Notes: generated from the sequence alone by a model not told the origin. DNA of 64,000 bases from JBALVT01 sp036960305 (GCA_036960305.1 JBALWA010000003.1:152196-216195), one strand, 5' to 3'. Numbered from the stretch's first letter, positions 16,710-26,321 are shown. Numbers and translations: made by a program.

Positions 16710-17822
16710 TTGGGACCGCTAAAAGGCTATAGAGTCATCGAAATTGCAGGCATCGGTCCGTGTCCGATTGCCGGTATGATGTTGGCAGACCTTGGAGCCG
16801 AGGTGATACTGGTTGAGCGACTGTCGAGCAACCCCAATGCCGCGGTGGTGGGACAGCACTCGGAGTCCGCATTTTTCAAGCGTGGTAAGCGCTCAATATC
16901 TCTGGACTTAAAAAGCCCTGATTCGGTGGAGACCGTTCTAATGCTTATAGAAGAGAGTGACATTTTGATTGAGGGCTTTCGTCCCGGTGTTATGGAGCGA
17001 CTTGGTCTGGGGCCGGAAACTTGCCTGCAGCGAAATTCTTCCCTGGTCTATGGCCGAATGACCGGCTGGGGACAGCATGGCCCGCTGGCGCAGGCGGCGG
17101 GGCATGACCTGAACTACCTGGCCATTTCCGGCATTCTTCATTATGGCGGACTCCCCGGCGACGCGCCTTATCCGACCCCAACTGTTTTGGGTGATATCGG
17201 ATCGGGGTCGAATATGCTGGTAATCGGTGTCCTGTCGGCACTCATGCACGCGCAGAAAACCGGGGAAGGCCAGGTGATCGACGCGGCCATCTGCGATGGC
17301 GCAGTGTACAACCAGACCCTCCTTGCAAGCGTTAGGGCTGAAGGTGCCGTAGGCGAGGAACCTGGAGAGACGTTTTTCCGGGCGGGTTCCCAGTGGTGTA
17401 ACACTTACGTTTGCTCCGACGGGAGATACATTACGGTGCAGGCGCTAGAACCCAATTTTTATCAGGAACTGATCACCCTTTGTGGTTTTTTGGATGATCC
17501 GGACTTTGCGCGTCAGCACGATGCCTCAAGCTGGCCCGCCGCCCGGGAAAAGATGGCAATGTTGTTTTCTCAGAAGCCGCAGCACCATTGGTGCACACTG
17601 CTGGAAGGAACGGATGCCTGCTTCGCTCCGGTACTGACTTTGCCAGAGGCCGCTCAGCATCCACATATCAAGGCGAGGGCTTGTTTCCTGAACGGGGATG
17701 AATTACTTCAACCCGGCCCTGCTCCGAGATTCAGTGCCACACCGCAGCAAGTGGGTGAAATTCCACTCCCTGGGCAGCATACTCAAGAAGTTCTCGTATC
17801 ACTGAAGGCGAAGCGCGTGTAG
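16710..17822 (+). CDS. alpha-methylacyl-CoA racemase (CoA-transferase family III fold)
   Basis: Interconverts (2R)- and (2S)-2-methylacyl-CoA, needed because acyl-CoA dehydrogenases accept only the S form. The 370-residue product shows the family blocks GIGPCPIAGMMLADLGAEV (14-32), RPGVMERLGLGP (91-102), YGRMTGWGQ.GP and GHDLNY. His132 and Asp162 align with the catalytic His/Asp pair known from the mycobacterial enzyme. The start taken is TTG at 16710 with GGGAG eight bases upstream; an earlier in-frame TTG at 16644 lacks such a site. Convergent with the short-chain dehydrogenase gene. A general class III CoA-transferase is the alternative. Confidence 0.85.
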   Translation: MGPLKGYRVIEIAGIGPCPIAGMMLADLGAEVILVERLSSNPNAAVVGQHSESAFFKRGKRSISLDLKSPDSVETVLMLIEESDILIEGFRPGVMERLGLGPETCLQRNSSLVYGRMTGWGQHGPLAQAAGHDLNYLAISGILHYGGLPGDAPYPTPTVLGDIGSGSNMLVIGVLSALMHAQKTGEGQVIDAAICDGAVYNQTLLASVRAEGAVGEEPGETFFRAGSQWCNTYVCSDGRYITVQALEPNFYQELITLCGFLDDPDFARQHDASSWPAAREKMAMLFSQKPQHHWCTLLEGTDACFAPVLTLPEAAQHPHIKARACFLNGDELLQPGPAPRFSATPQQVGEIPLPGQHTQEVLVSLKAKRV

Positions 17823-17864
17823 GGACTGTCAGCCTCGTCATGTCAGTCGGGGCAACAGTTAGTT

Positions 17865-18641
17865 CTATTTCGCCTGCATTACCGTTGCAGCATCCAGGCG
17901 AATAACTCGACCATTCATATAGCTGTTCTCGATCAGGAATGCACAGGTATGTGCAAATTCCTCCATCTCACCCATACGCTTGGGTGCTTCACACATACCG
18001 ATCAGGGCTTCCTGCACGTTCTCATCAAGGGATTTCACCATGGGGGTGCCGAACAGGCCCGGAGCAATGGAGTTAACCCGGATACCCAAGCGCCCAAGCT
18101 CGCGCGCCGCGGGAATATTCATTCCATTCACGCCGGCCTTGGAGCCGCTGTAGGCGCTTTGTCCAATCTGACCTTCAAAGGCTGCGCCCGACGAAATATT
18201 CACAACGACGCCGCGCTCGCCCTTTTCGTCGGGGTCGTTGCGTGCCATCTGCTCTGCGCACTTGGCCATCACGTTGAACACACCACAGAGATTAACATTG
18301 ATAACAGTAGCGTATTTTTTCAAACTGCTGGCCTTACCATCGCGGTCAAGTATTTTGCAGGGCAAGGGAATACCGGCGGCATTGATGTTCGCGTGGATCG
18401 CGCCGAACTTATCAATAACCCGGGTAACGGCCGCATCAATACTGACTTCGTCGGTAACATCTGTCTGACAAAAGACGGCTTTATCTTCTCCCAGCTCTGC
18501 CACTGTCGCCTCGCCTGCTTCGACATTGAGGTCGAACAAGGCTACCTTTGCACCTTTCTCATTGACCAGATACCTGGCGGTAGCCTGACCCAGGCCAGAG
18601 GCGCCACCCGTTATCACAACGACTTTTTCATTCATTTCCAT
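17865..18641 (-). CDS. short-chain dehydrogenase, type II 3-hydroxyacyl-CoA dehydrogenase-like
   Basis: NAD-dependent SDR of 258 residues. The cofactor motif TGGASGLG is at 11-18, NxAG near 87-90, and the catalytic set Ser150/151, Tyr164, Lys168 (YSGSK). The insertion between residues 93 and 110 and the GIRVNSIAPGLFGTPM segment match type II 3-hydroxyacyl-CoA dehydrogenases (HSD17B10 group), which act on 2-methyl-3-hydroxyacyl-CoA and some steroids. Last gene of the operon that starts with the aldehyde dehydrogenase, 65 bases after the acyl-CoA dehydrogenase gene. Likely role: third step of beta-oxidation of a branched acyl-CoA. Confidence 0.87.
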   Translation of the reverse strand: MEMNEKVVVITGGASGLGQATARYLVNEKGAKVALFDLNVEAGEATVAELGEDKAVFCQTDVTDEVSIDAAVTRVIDKFGAIHANINAAGIPLPCKILDRDGKASSLKKYATVINVNLCGVFNVMAKCAEQMARNDPDEKGERGVVVNISSGAAFEGQIGQSAYSGSKAGVNGMNIPAARELGRLGIRVNSIAPGLFGTPMVKSLDENVQEALIGMCEAPKRMGEMEEFAHTCAFLIENSYMNGRVIRLDAATVMQAK

Positions 18642-18705
18642 CGTACATTTCCACCTTTGTAAAATATTTGCCGCCTACACGGCTCACATGAGCTTGTTCT
18701 ATCTC

Positions 18706-19854
18706 TCAGCGAAACGCCTGCACGCCGGTCAATGCCCTGGCAACCAACAGTTTCTGTATTTCCGTCGTGCCATCGGGAATAGGGCCAATAATCGCTTCTC
18801 TTGCCAGCCGCTCCACAATAAATTCTTTTGTTACACCATTTCCTCCGTGGATCTGGACCGCATCACGACAAGCCCTGACACCAACCTCAGTGGAATACCA
18901 TTTAGCCATGGCACATTCCTTATCGCAGCGATCGCCTCGGTCGATCATCTCTGCGGCGCGAAGCGTCAGTAGGCGCGCCGCATCAATTTCCGTTGCCATG
19001 GTGGCAATTTTATCTGCGATTAACTGATGCCCCGCAATTTGCTTTCCGTGCTGGTTGCGTTCCTGGCTGTACTTTATGGACTCTTCCAGTGCCCGCCTGG
19101 CCAACGCATACCCCCACCCGGCCATATGGCAGCGTGCGCGCTCGAAGGTCACCAGGGTGTTTTTCAAGCCCTGGCCAATTTCCCCGATCGTATTGGCAAC
19201 GGGGACGCGAACGTCAGCGAGGAAAACCTGTGCGGTGGATTGGCCATTGAGTGCCATCTTGGGAATACCCCGCACTTCCAGCCCGGGCGTTTCACGAGGA
19301 ATCGCAATATGCGTCAATTCGCCTTCACCGGTTTTGCAAGTGCACACAAACAGGTCCATGTACTCGCCATTGGATATCCAGGTCTTCTCACCATTGATCA
19401 CCCAGTCATCGCCGTCCCTAACCGCGCGGGTCTTGGCCGCGGCCACGTCGGAGCCGACATCGGGCTCGGAGATACCCATACTGATAAATTTTTCACCGGC
19501 GAGAAGGCCCGGTACATAGGCCTCCTTGATATGCTCCGGCGCATTTGAGATCAGCATGTCAGCACCCACGACATTGATAATAATGGGAATGGCGATATCC
19601 ATTGAAGTAACGCCCACCTCCTCCCACAGCCGCAGGTGCGTCACCCAGTCCATACCCAACCCACCGAACTGCTCGGGATGGGGCGCACTAATAAGGCCAA
19701 ATTGCGACAGCTGTTGCAGCCAGCCCTGCATTTTCTCCCTGGGTATGAATCCTTCACCGTGCGCCTTGAATTCCGGCTCGATAACCTTGTCCAGGAACTT
19801 TCGCAGCCCCTCTACCGCCATGCGCTGTTCTTCTGTCATCATGAAACTCATCAC
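18706..19854 (-). CDS. acyl-CoA dehydrogenase
   Basis: FAD-dependent desaturation of acyl-CoA to 2-enoyl-CoA. The 382-residue product follows the family order: helical N-terminal domain, the GxSEPDVGSD flavin/substrate block (as GISEPDVGSD near 131-140), VINGEKTWISNG, the beta-barrel, and the C-terminal helices with IHGGNGVTKEF. At the position where short- and medium-chain enzymes carry the catalytic Glu (YEGT) this protein has PDGT, Asp361. Starts ten bases after the thiolase stop. Chain-length preference cannot be read from the sequence. Confidence 0.92.
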   Translation of the reverse strand: MMSFMMTEEQRMAVEGLRKFLDKVIEPEFKAHGEGFIPREKMQGWLQQLSQFGLISAPHPEQFGGLGMDWVTHLRLWEEVGVTSMDIAIPIIINVVGADMLISNAPEHIKEAYVPGLLAGEKFISMGISEPDVGSDVAAAKTRAVRDGDDWVINGEKTWISNGEYMDLFVCTCKTGEGELTHIAIPRETPGLEVRGIPKMALNGQSTAQVFLADVRVPVANTIGEIGQGLKNTLVTFERARCHMAGWGYALARRALEESIKYSQERNQHGKQIAGHQLIADKIATMATEIDAARLLTLRAAEMIDRGDRCDKECAMAKWYSTEVGVRACRDAVQIHGGNGVTKEFIVERLAREAIIGPIPDGTTEIQKLLVARALTGVQAFR

Positions 19855-19863
19855 TTTTCTCCT

Positions 19864-21099
19864 CTATCGTGCAAACATATTGACTACGGCCACAGCTTCT
19901 TCATAGCCGTAGAGACCACCGCCGTTTTCCTGCACCGCGACTCGTGCGCCATCGACCTGTCGCGCACCGGCCTCACCGCGTAACTGCGTTACAAGTTCGT
20001 GAATCTGTGCCAACCCGGTTGCGGATATGGGGTGACCGCGTGATTCAAGACCACCTGAAGGATTGATAGGGACACGACCACCAATGGTGAAGTCACCACG
20101 CTCTGCGGCAGGACCTGCCTCGCCGAATGGCACCAACTGCAAGTTTTCAGACTGTATGATTTCACCCATCGCAGTAGCGTCGTGAACTTCGGCAACGTCG
20201 ACATCTTCCGCGCCAATACCGGCCTTTTCGTACATCTTTCTGGCGGCAATGGCGGTGATATGATTGCCATAATCCGCCGAATCCCGCTGTGTGCCGGTTT
20301 GCACTATGCTGGCCAGTATCTTAATGGCTCGATTCCCTGCGCCCAGTTTCTTCAAACCGGTTTCACTACACAAAATTACCGCGGCGGAGCCATCCGAGAT
20401 GGGAGCGCACATGGGCAGCGTCAAAGGATAAGTAATGGGCGGTGCCGCGAGTACTTGCTCTATAGTATAGGCGTCGCGAAACTGCGCATTGGCGTTGTGT
20501 AGTGAGTGGCAATGATTCTTGGCGCAAACTGCCGCGATTTGTCGTTGGGTGGTACCGAAAGTATTCATATGCTGTCGAGAAAATGCCGCATAGACTTCCA
20601 TAAAAACGCTGTAAGGTTTGTTTGATGTGGTGCCCTCCGGCACGTCCATGCCCCGACCCAGGGCGAGCAGGTTTTCCTTGTTCTGCTCCAGTGTCTCGAT
20701 GTCCCAGCCGCTGTCGAAGACGGAGAACATGCGCGCTTTGTCTTCTATAAACATCTTTTCAACACCGACAGCCAGGACAATATCCTGATCGCCCGCACGC
20801 AAAGCCTGCGCGGCCAGATTGAACGCACTACTGCCGGAGGCGCAGGCATTCTCCACGTTGTACATGGGGATGCCTTCAAAACCCATATCACGGAGAGCGA
20901 TTTGTCCGGGGACAAAGTTTTGGCCCTGCAGATAGCTTGTGGTACTGGAGGAAAAATAAGCCGCCTCTACATCCCCAAGCTCACCGTTGGCGTCCTTCAG
21001 GGCTGAGCTGACCGCTTCACGGCAGAGTTGTTTAATGCTCTTTTCTGGATGCCTACCGAAGGCCGTCATGCCCACACCGCATACATAGATAGTATTCAT
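19864..21099 (-). CDS. SCPx-type thiolase (acetyl-CoA acetyltransferase family)
   Basis: Thiolytic cleavage of 3-ketoacyl-CoA. The 411-residue protein has the acylated Cys86 in NACASGSSA and the GHPISATG motif near the C-terminus. In place of the usual second-Cys loop it has ENGGG, as in the sterol-carrier-protein-x-like thiolases that process branched or steroid side chains. A SCP2 domain is not fused. The gene lies between the crotonase and the acyl-CoA dehydrogenase, all in one direction. Confidence 0.88.
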   Translation of the reverse strand: MNTIYVCGVGMTAFGRHPEKSIKQLCREAVSSALKDANGELGDVEAAYFSSSTTSYLQGQNFVPGQIALRDMGFEGIPMYNVENACASGSSAFNLAAQALRAGDQDIVLAVGVEKMFIEDKARMFSVFDSGWDIETLEQNKENLLALGRGMDVPEGTTSNKPYSVFMEVYAAFSRQHMNTFGTTQRQIAAVCAKNHCHSLHNANAQFRDAYTIEQVLAAPPITYPLTLPMCAPISDGSAAVILCSETGLKKLGAGNRAIKILASIVQTGTQRDSADYGNHITAIAARKMYEKAGIGAEDVDVAEVHDATAMGEIIQSENLQLVPFGEAGPAAERGDFTIGGRVPINPSGGLESRGHPISATGLAQIHELVTQLRGEAGARQVDGARVAVQENGGGLYGYEEAVAVVNMFAR

Positions 21100-21185
21100 A
21101 CTTTGTATCCTATTCAGTTGTAGCCGTTGAATTTCTGCTGTTAACCCGGATTCCGAAATGGCCGGAAATAGCCATTAATCAATAA

Positions 21186-21974
21186 TTAGCGCCCCTGGAA
21201 TTCAGGCGAGCGCTTTTCGGCAAATGCCTTTAGTCCCTCTGCCATATCAAAAGAGCGTTCATGTTTACGCAACATGACTTGCTCATGCTCAAGGGCCGCA
21301 TCCCGACTTTTATCCATGGATGCATTGGCCACTTCTTTCATACGCTGCAGGGCAATCGGGCTCTTGCTGGCAATCAGTTTGGCCAGGTCGGTAGTAGCCT
21401 GCTCCAGTTCTTCCGCCGGGATAACTTCGTTGACCAGGCCGTAAATTTTCATATCAGCGGCTGACAAGGTTTTCCCGGTAAACAACAGGTATTTGGCCAC
21501 ATTATGGGGAATCAGGCGGGGCAGTACCGCCGCACCACCCGCGCCCGGGTACACACCAAAATTCGCGTGGGCGTCGCCGATCTCTGCCTTTTCCGAGGCC
21601 AGGACGATGTCGCAACACATGGCCAGTTCGAGTCCGCCAGCCATGGTAATGCCGTTCAGCGCCGCGATAACCGGTTTCGGAAAATCACGCAGCGGATTCA
21701 TTACGTTGTAGCAAATTCGGTCCAGCATATCGGGTTCCCCGGGGGGCAACTCCTTGCTGGCTAATACCTGCTTGAGGTCTGCTCCCGCGCAAAAGGCCGG
21801 GCCCGATCCGGTCAATACCACCACCCGCACGGCATCGTCCGCCGCGAGCTGTGGCAATAACTCCTCCATCTTCTCGATGATGGACAGACTAATGGAATTC
21901 ATCGCCTTGGGACGGTTTAGCGTCAACCAGGCAATGCTGCCTTTTTGTGTATAAACCAGATCTTCATTACTCAT
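21186..21974 (-). CDS. crotonase-family protein (annotated type: enoyl-CoA hydratase/isomerase)
   Basis: The 262-residue protein has the crotonase fold features: FCAGADLKQV at 61-70 and GGLELAMCCDIVLAS with the PGAGG loop at 143-147, which form the oxyanion hole and CoA pocket. Aligned without gaps to rat mitochondrial hydratase, the positions of catalytic Glu144 and Glu164 are His136 and Tyr162. The hydration mechanism would therefore differ, and an isomerase, hydrolase or other crotonase reaction is possible. Nine bases separate it from the upstream ligase gene. Confidence 0.85.
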   Translation of the reverse strand: MSNEDLVYTQKGSIAWLTLNRPKAMNSISLSIIEKMEELLPQLAADDAVRVVVLTGSGPAFCAGADLKQVLASKELPPGEPDMLDRICYNVMNPLRDFPKPVIAALNGITMAGGLELAMCCDIVLASEKAEIGDAHANFGVYPGAGGAAVLPRLIPHNVAKYLLFTGKTLSAADMKIYGLVNEVIPAEELEQATTDLAKLIASKSPIALQRMKEVANASMDKSRDAALEHEQVMLRKHERSFDMAEGLKAFAEKRSPEFQGR

Positions 21975-21982
21975 AACATTAA

Positions 21983-23560
21983 CTACCCTATTTTTCGGTT
22001 AGTGTCGGTCCAGTATTTTTCGCGGACCTTGCGGCGCAGCACTTTACCCACCACGCTCACGGGTAATTCCGCAACCAACGCAATAGTCTTAGGCGTTTTG
22101 TAACCGCCCAACTGGTCGCGAACGTGAACTTGCAGTTCCTCCGGGTTGACCGTTTCACCGGCTTTCAACATGACTTCCGCGTGAATTGCCTCTCCCCATT
22201 CCTCGTGAGGAATACCCACCACTGCAGACATTAACACCGCCTCATGACTGTTGATCGCCGCCTCTACTTCATTGGCATATATGTTGAAACCACCGCTGAT
22301 GATCATGTCCTTCTTGCGGTCGACAATATAGACAAAGCCCTGTTCGTCCATGCGACCCAGGTCACCGGATTTCCAGAACCCATCGTGGAATTCGCTGGCG
22401 GTCTGCTCCGGGCTGCCAAAGTAGCCCAGGCAGATAGCCCGGGAGCGCAGCCATATCTCGCCGGTTTCTCCCCGTGTGACAGGCGTGCCATCATCGTCCA
22501 TGATTTGTACTTCAATGCCGGGACCGGTACGCCCGGCCGAGGCCAGATGTGAACCGTCGACAAAGTTTTCCACCAGGTGATCGGCCTTACTCATAGACAG
22601 GGCAACACCAATGTGCTCGGTGGAGCCGTAGATCTGTATAAAGATGTTGCCAAAGGCTGCCTGCAATTCGGTCAATTTACTGGGGCTCATTGGCGCAGCC
22701 CCGTAGAAAACAGTTTCCAGTGACGCCAGGCGCTGTGGTGTTGACTCGCCCATGGCCAACAGTCTGTACAGCAGGGTGGGAACCATCATCACCATGTTAA
22801 CTTTTTCCCTGGCGATATTGTCACACCAGGCATCGAGATCAGGGGCGTTCATGGTCAGGGTACAGCCACCCTTGTACAGGGTGGGTAAATAGAGCATGCC
22901 ACTGCCGTGGGTAATGGGTGCCAGGTGCAGCATTCGAGTTTCCGGGCTCCACGCGGGATCCGGCAGAGCGAAAAAACTGTCTCTGCACATCAGCCAGTTG
23001 TCGGCACTGTACATAGCGCACTTGCCGCGACCCGTTGTGCCGCCTGTGAATCTTAGAATTAGTAGGTCCCGGCGATCATCATTGACAATGTTCGGGTTGC
23101 CATCGTCGACTCCCGCCATTAAATCCCAAAAATAATGCACTCCGGGATAGTCCCCCTCCGGCGGGTCCATACTAACAATGGTTATTTGTCGCGACCGCAG
23201 CATCTCATAATGGCTTGCCAATAGATCGGCTTCTAGAAAGACCACCTTGGCATTCACCGTGTCGACCTGATAGCTGTGATCCTCCAGGCTATCCCGGTAG
23301 TTGGTGTAACAGGCGGCAGCCTCGCCCTTCATGACAGTGAAGAAGTGCAACAACGATGCATTGTCATTATCGAGGATGTTCACCCAGTAATCACCGCGGC
23401 GAAGGTCCAGTTTCTGCCGCATCATATTGACGATACGATTGGTCAGGAGGTGGTACCCCCGGAAAGTGTAACGACGATCACGCTCGATATTGACCAGGGC
23501 CTCCCGGTCGCCAAAAGTATCTGCGAGTCGCTCGCTGATTGTGCTGAAATTGATTTTCAC
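21983..23560 (-). CDS. acyl-CoA synthetase / AMP-dependent ligase
   Basis: Activates a carboxylic acid to its CoA thioester through an acyl-adenylate. The 525-residue protein has the P-loop TGGTTGRGK at 172-180, the YGSTEH motif, the SGDLGRMDEQGF hinge region and the GGFNIYANEVE loop, then the C-terminal catalytic Lys segment (SVVGKVLRRKVR). Gene order aldehyde dehydrogenase - alcohol dehydrogenase - ligase suggests that it receives the acid made by the preceding two enzymes. Acid substrate unknown. Confidence 0.9.
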   Translation of the reverse strand: MKINFSTISERLADTFGDREALVNIERDRRYTFRGYHLLTNRIVNMMRQKLDLRRGDYWVNILDNDNASLLHFFTVMKGEAAACYTNYRDSLEDHSYQVDTVNAKVVFLEADLLASHYEMLRSRQITIVSMDPPEGDYPGVHYFWDLMAGVDDGNPNIVNDDRRDLLILRFTGGTTGRGKCAMYSADNWLMCRDSFFALPDPAWSPETRMLHLAPITHGSGMLYLPTLYKGGCTLTMNAPDLDAWCDNIAREKVNMVMMVPTLLYRLLAMGESTPQRLASLETVFYGAAPMSPSKLTELQAAFGNIFIQIYGSTEHIGVALSMSKADHLVENFVDGSHLASAGRTGPGIEVQIMDDDGTPVTRGETGEIWLRSRAICLGYFGSPEQTASEFHDGFWKSGDLGRMDEQGFVYIVDRKKDMIISGGFNIYANEVEAAINSHEAVLMSAVVGIPHEEWGEAIHAEVMLKAGETVNPEELQVHVRDQLGGYKTPKTIALVAELPVSVVGKVLRRKVREKYWTDTNRKIG

Positions 23561-23575
23561 TTGATCACTCCGAAA

Positions 23576-24778
23576 CTATTTTTTCCAGCCGCAGGCTTTG
23601 CGACACACGCTCTCGATTACATCCGGCGAAATGGGATAAAAGCCCGCGAGAGGATCATGCGACACCGCCGCAACAATTTGTGGCAAGGCGGACTCCGGAA
23701 TTTCGTGGCGGGAAAAATCCTGCGGATGACCGATCTCGGACATCAGGCGCCGGATTTGAGCCGCCGTCTCCAGTACAATAGCGGTCGGATCACACGCCTG
23801 GGCACCGAAGATATCCTTTAAGCGATCGGCGATCGGAGTATAAAACTCCGGTAGCTCCTCCAGCACCGCTGGCAGCAAAACCGCATTCGCCTCTCCGTGG
23901 TGTATGTGGAAGACCGCACCCATGGCGTGGGAGAAATTGTGAACCGGTGCGGCGCCGAAATCGGTCTGCACCGCGTTACAGGCCATTGCACTGGCGTTCA
24001 ACATATTCTGACGCGGGAGCAGGCTCTGTCCGTTGGCCACGGCCAGCGGAAGATTATCCATGATGAGCCGGGCACTGGCCGTCGCATGGGCCAGAGCAAA
24101 ATCATTGATACGCGGATGAGCGATACTCTCTATCGCGTGAGTCAGCGCATCCATCCCCGTCGCCGCGGTCAGCATGGCGGGTAGACCGGTTGTCATACGC
24201 GCATCAAGGACAGCAATATCCGCCTCAAGATAGTGGCTTAGCAAAAGATGCTTGATACCCAGTTCTTTGTTATACACCACAGCGCCAAAGGTCAGTTCAG
24301 CACCCGTGCCGGCCGTGGTAGGCACCGCAATATGTGGCACACCCATGTGTTGTACTTCTGGCCAGTTCAGAATTTTCACCGGCGACTTCAACAGTTCACT
24401 GACACTCACAACGTTCTTGTACAGTGCCATTTTGATCATTTTTACGCTGTCCAGAACGCTGCCACCGCCTACGGCCAACAATGCGTCAGCGGCGGTTTCA
24501 CGTGCCATCTTGAGCGCATCATCAATGCAGCCCATTTCCGCGTCGGGGGCGGTGTCGGTAAAGATACCCACCAGTTTGGGACCACCGGCATTTCGATTTT
24601 CATCGAAAAGTTCCGCCACCTTGTCAACGATGCCGGCATCCTTCAGCCCGCGGTCACTGACCAGTAATACCCGCCGGGCGCCAAGACCGCTGAACAGCCC
24701 GGGGAGGCGAACCACTGTACCCGGACCCGCATGTATCATGGTCCTTTGCCAATACTGAAATGCTCCTGTACTCGACAT
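23576..24778 (-). CDS. iron-containing (group III) alcohol dehydrogenase
   Basis: NAD(P)-dependent oxidation of an alcohol to the aldehyde. The 400-residue protein shows the dinucleotide motif GGGSVLDSVK near 107-116, VPTTAGTGAE, and the metal ligands in DALTHAIE, NFSHAMG and FHIHHGEANA. No signal peptide, so cytoplasmic. It sits between the aldehyde dehydrogenase (38-base gap) and the acyl-CoA ligase (16-base gap) genes, which makes alcohol to aldehyde to acid to CoA ester the natural reading of the operon. Confidence 0.9.
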   Translation of the reverse strand: MSSTGAFQYWQRTMIHAGPGTVVRLPGLFSGLGARRVLLVSDRGLKDAGIVDKVAELFDENRNAGGPKLVGIFTDTAPDAEMGCIDDALKMARETAADALLAVGGGSVLDSVKMIKMALYKNVVSVSELLKSPVKILNWPEVQHMGVPHIAVPTTAGTGAELTFGAVVYNKELGIKHLLLSHYLEADIAVLDARMTTGLPAMLTAATGMDALTHAIESIAHPRINDFALAHATASARLIMDNLPLAVANGQSLLPRQNMLNASAMACNAVQTDFGAAPVHNFSHAMGAVFHIHHGEANAVLLPAVLEELPEFYTPIADRLKDIFGAQACDPTAIVLETAAQIRRLMSEIGHPQDFSRHEIPESALPQIVAAVSHDPLAGFYPISPDVIESVCRKACGWKK

Positions 24779-24815
24779 CTCTTACACCTTCTCAATTAGT
24801 TTGTTTATGACCCAC

Positions 24816-26321
24816 TCAGGCACCGCGATGTACCAGGTTAAAAACCCCCTTGGCGTCGGGGTCGGTTTCAAAACTTGTCAGATAATTTTTTGTCTCCAGA
24901 TAAGATTCCATAGACGCGATATTGATCTCGCGACCATAGCCGCTTTGCTTTGTCCCGCCAAAGGACATGTCACCGGTAATCGCGTGCCAGTCATTAATCC
25001 ACACGGTGCCGGCCTCCAGCCTGTACGCGATAGACTGCGCTGCGATGGGATCTCCGGTCCAAATTCCTGCCGACAGTCCGTAGCAGCTGTCATTTGCCAG
25101 GGTGATTGCCTCTTCCACATCCGAGTACCTGATTACGGACAGCACCGGACCGAAAATTTCTTCCTGGTAGATACGCATATCCGGCGTAACATCGGTAAAA
25201 ATTGTCGGCTGCACAAAATATCCGCCCTCAAAGCCGGGAACCTCCATAGGCCCACCACCGCAGGCCAGGGTGGCCCCCTCGGTCTGGCCCAGTTTTATGT
25301 ATCCCAATACTCGATCGTAATGTGCCTTGAAGGCCATGGGACCCAGAGTCGTCGCCGGGTCGAAAGCACTTCCGCCCTTCAGCGCGCCAGCGAGTTCCAC
25401 CATGCGGGCGACCACTTCATCGTGAATAGAATCGTGCAGGAACAGGCGGGTACCAGACACACAGATCTGCCCTGAACCCAGCAAAAAAGCGGTGGTTGCG
25501 CCCCTGGCCGTGAGCTCGATGGGCGCATCGGGCAAGGCAATACCCGGACCCTTGCCGCCCAGCTCAAGCGTCACTCGCTTCATGGTTTCAGCTGCCACTT
25601 TCTGGATTAAGCTGCCCGTTTTGGTCGAACCTGTAAATGATATCTTGGCAACGCCCGGGTGTGCGGCCAACGCCGCACCCGCCTCGTGACCATAGCCTGT
25701 CACAACGTTGATCACGCCGGGTGGCACAACGTCCTGTAGTAACTCTGCGGCGCGCACCACGGCCAGTGAAGCCGATTCCGCAGGCTTAATGACGACCGTA
25801 TTACCCGCCGCGATAGCGGGTAGCAGTTTGACGAAGGCGAGAAACAAGGGTCCATTCCAGGCGGGGATGAGTCCACACACGCCCAGGGGCTGCTTGATGA
25901 TTTTGACATCGTGCGCCTCAGGCAGGGTACGAACCGGTGGGTATTCAACAAAAACGTAGTCTTCCAGGTTCTCTGCGAAGATTTGAAAAAACTGCATCAC
26001 ACCGGGTATATCAAATGCCATCAAACGCGCGACCGAAAGACCGGTGCAGTTTGCTTCCAGGGCTACAAGTTCTTCCAGATTGGCACCCAGCACCAGTGCC
26101 ATGCGGGAGATCACCGCCGCCCGTTCACTGGTGGGGGTCTCCTTCCAGGTGACAAACGCCTGCGCGGCTGCCTTGACCGCGATGTCGATATCAGTGGAGT
26201 CACCAGCGGCCCCCCTACCGGCCAGTTCGCCTGTAACGGGGTTGATAATATCAATGTACTGACCGGCTACCGGGCTAACCAACTCACCGTTTATCACATG
26301 GGATTGTATGGGGATGCTCAC
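24816..26321 (-). CDS. NAD(P)-dependent aldehyde dehydrogenase
   Basis: Oxidises an aldehyde to the acid. The 501-residue protein has all key features of the family: Asn156 in PAWN, the cofactor loop FTGSTKTG at 229-236, Glu253 in LELGGKGPG and nucleophile Cys287 in GSGQICVSG. First gene of a seven-gene operon running to 17865 and divergent from the AraC regulator at 26584, with a 262-base intergenic region between them. Substrate unknown; it probably takes the product of the next gene. Confidence 0.92.
   Translation of the reverse strand: MSIPIQSHVINGELVSPVAGQYIDIINPVTGELAGRGAAGDSTDIDIAVKAAAQAFVTWKETPTSERAAVISRMALVLGANLEELVALEANCTGLSVARLMAFDIPGVMQFFQIFAENLEDYVFVEYPPVRTLPEAHDVKIIKQPLGVCGLIPAWNGPLFLAFVKLLPAIAAGNTVVIKPAESASLAVVRAAELLQDVVPPGVINVVTGYGHEAGAALAAHPGVAKISFTGSTKTGSLIQKVAAETMKRVTLELGGKGPGIALPDAPIELTARGATTAFLLGSGQICVSGTRLFLHDSIHDEVVARMVELAGALKGGSAFDPATTLGPMAFKAHYDRVLGYIKLGQTEGATLACGGGPMEVPGFEGGYFVQPTIFTDVTPDMRIYQEEIFGPVLSVIRYSDVEEAITLANDSCYGLSAGIWTGDPIAAQSIAYRLEAGTVWINDWHAITGDMSFGGTKQSGYGREINIASMESYLETKNYLTSFETDPDAKGVFNLVHRGA

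Noticed and set aside
17949..18662. Open frame of 237 codons on the + strand
   Set aside because: Antisense to the short-chain dehydrogenase gene, whose motifs are complete; the frame shows no family features.
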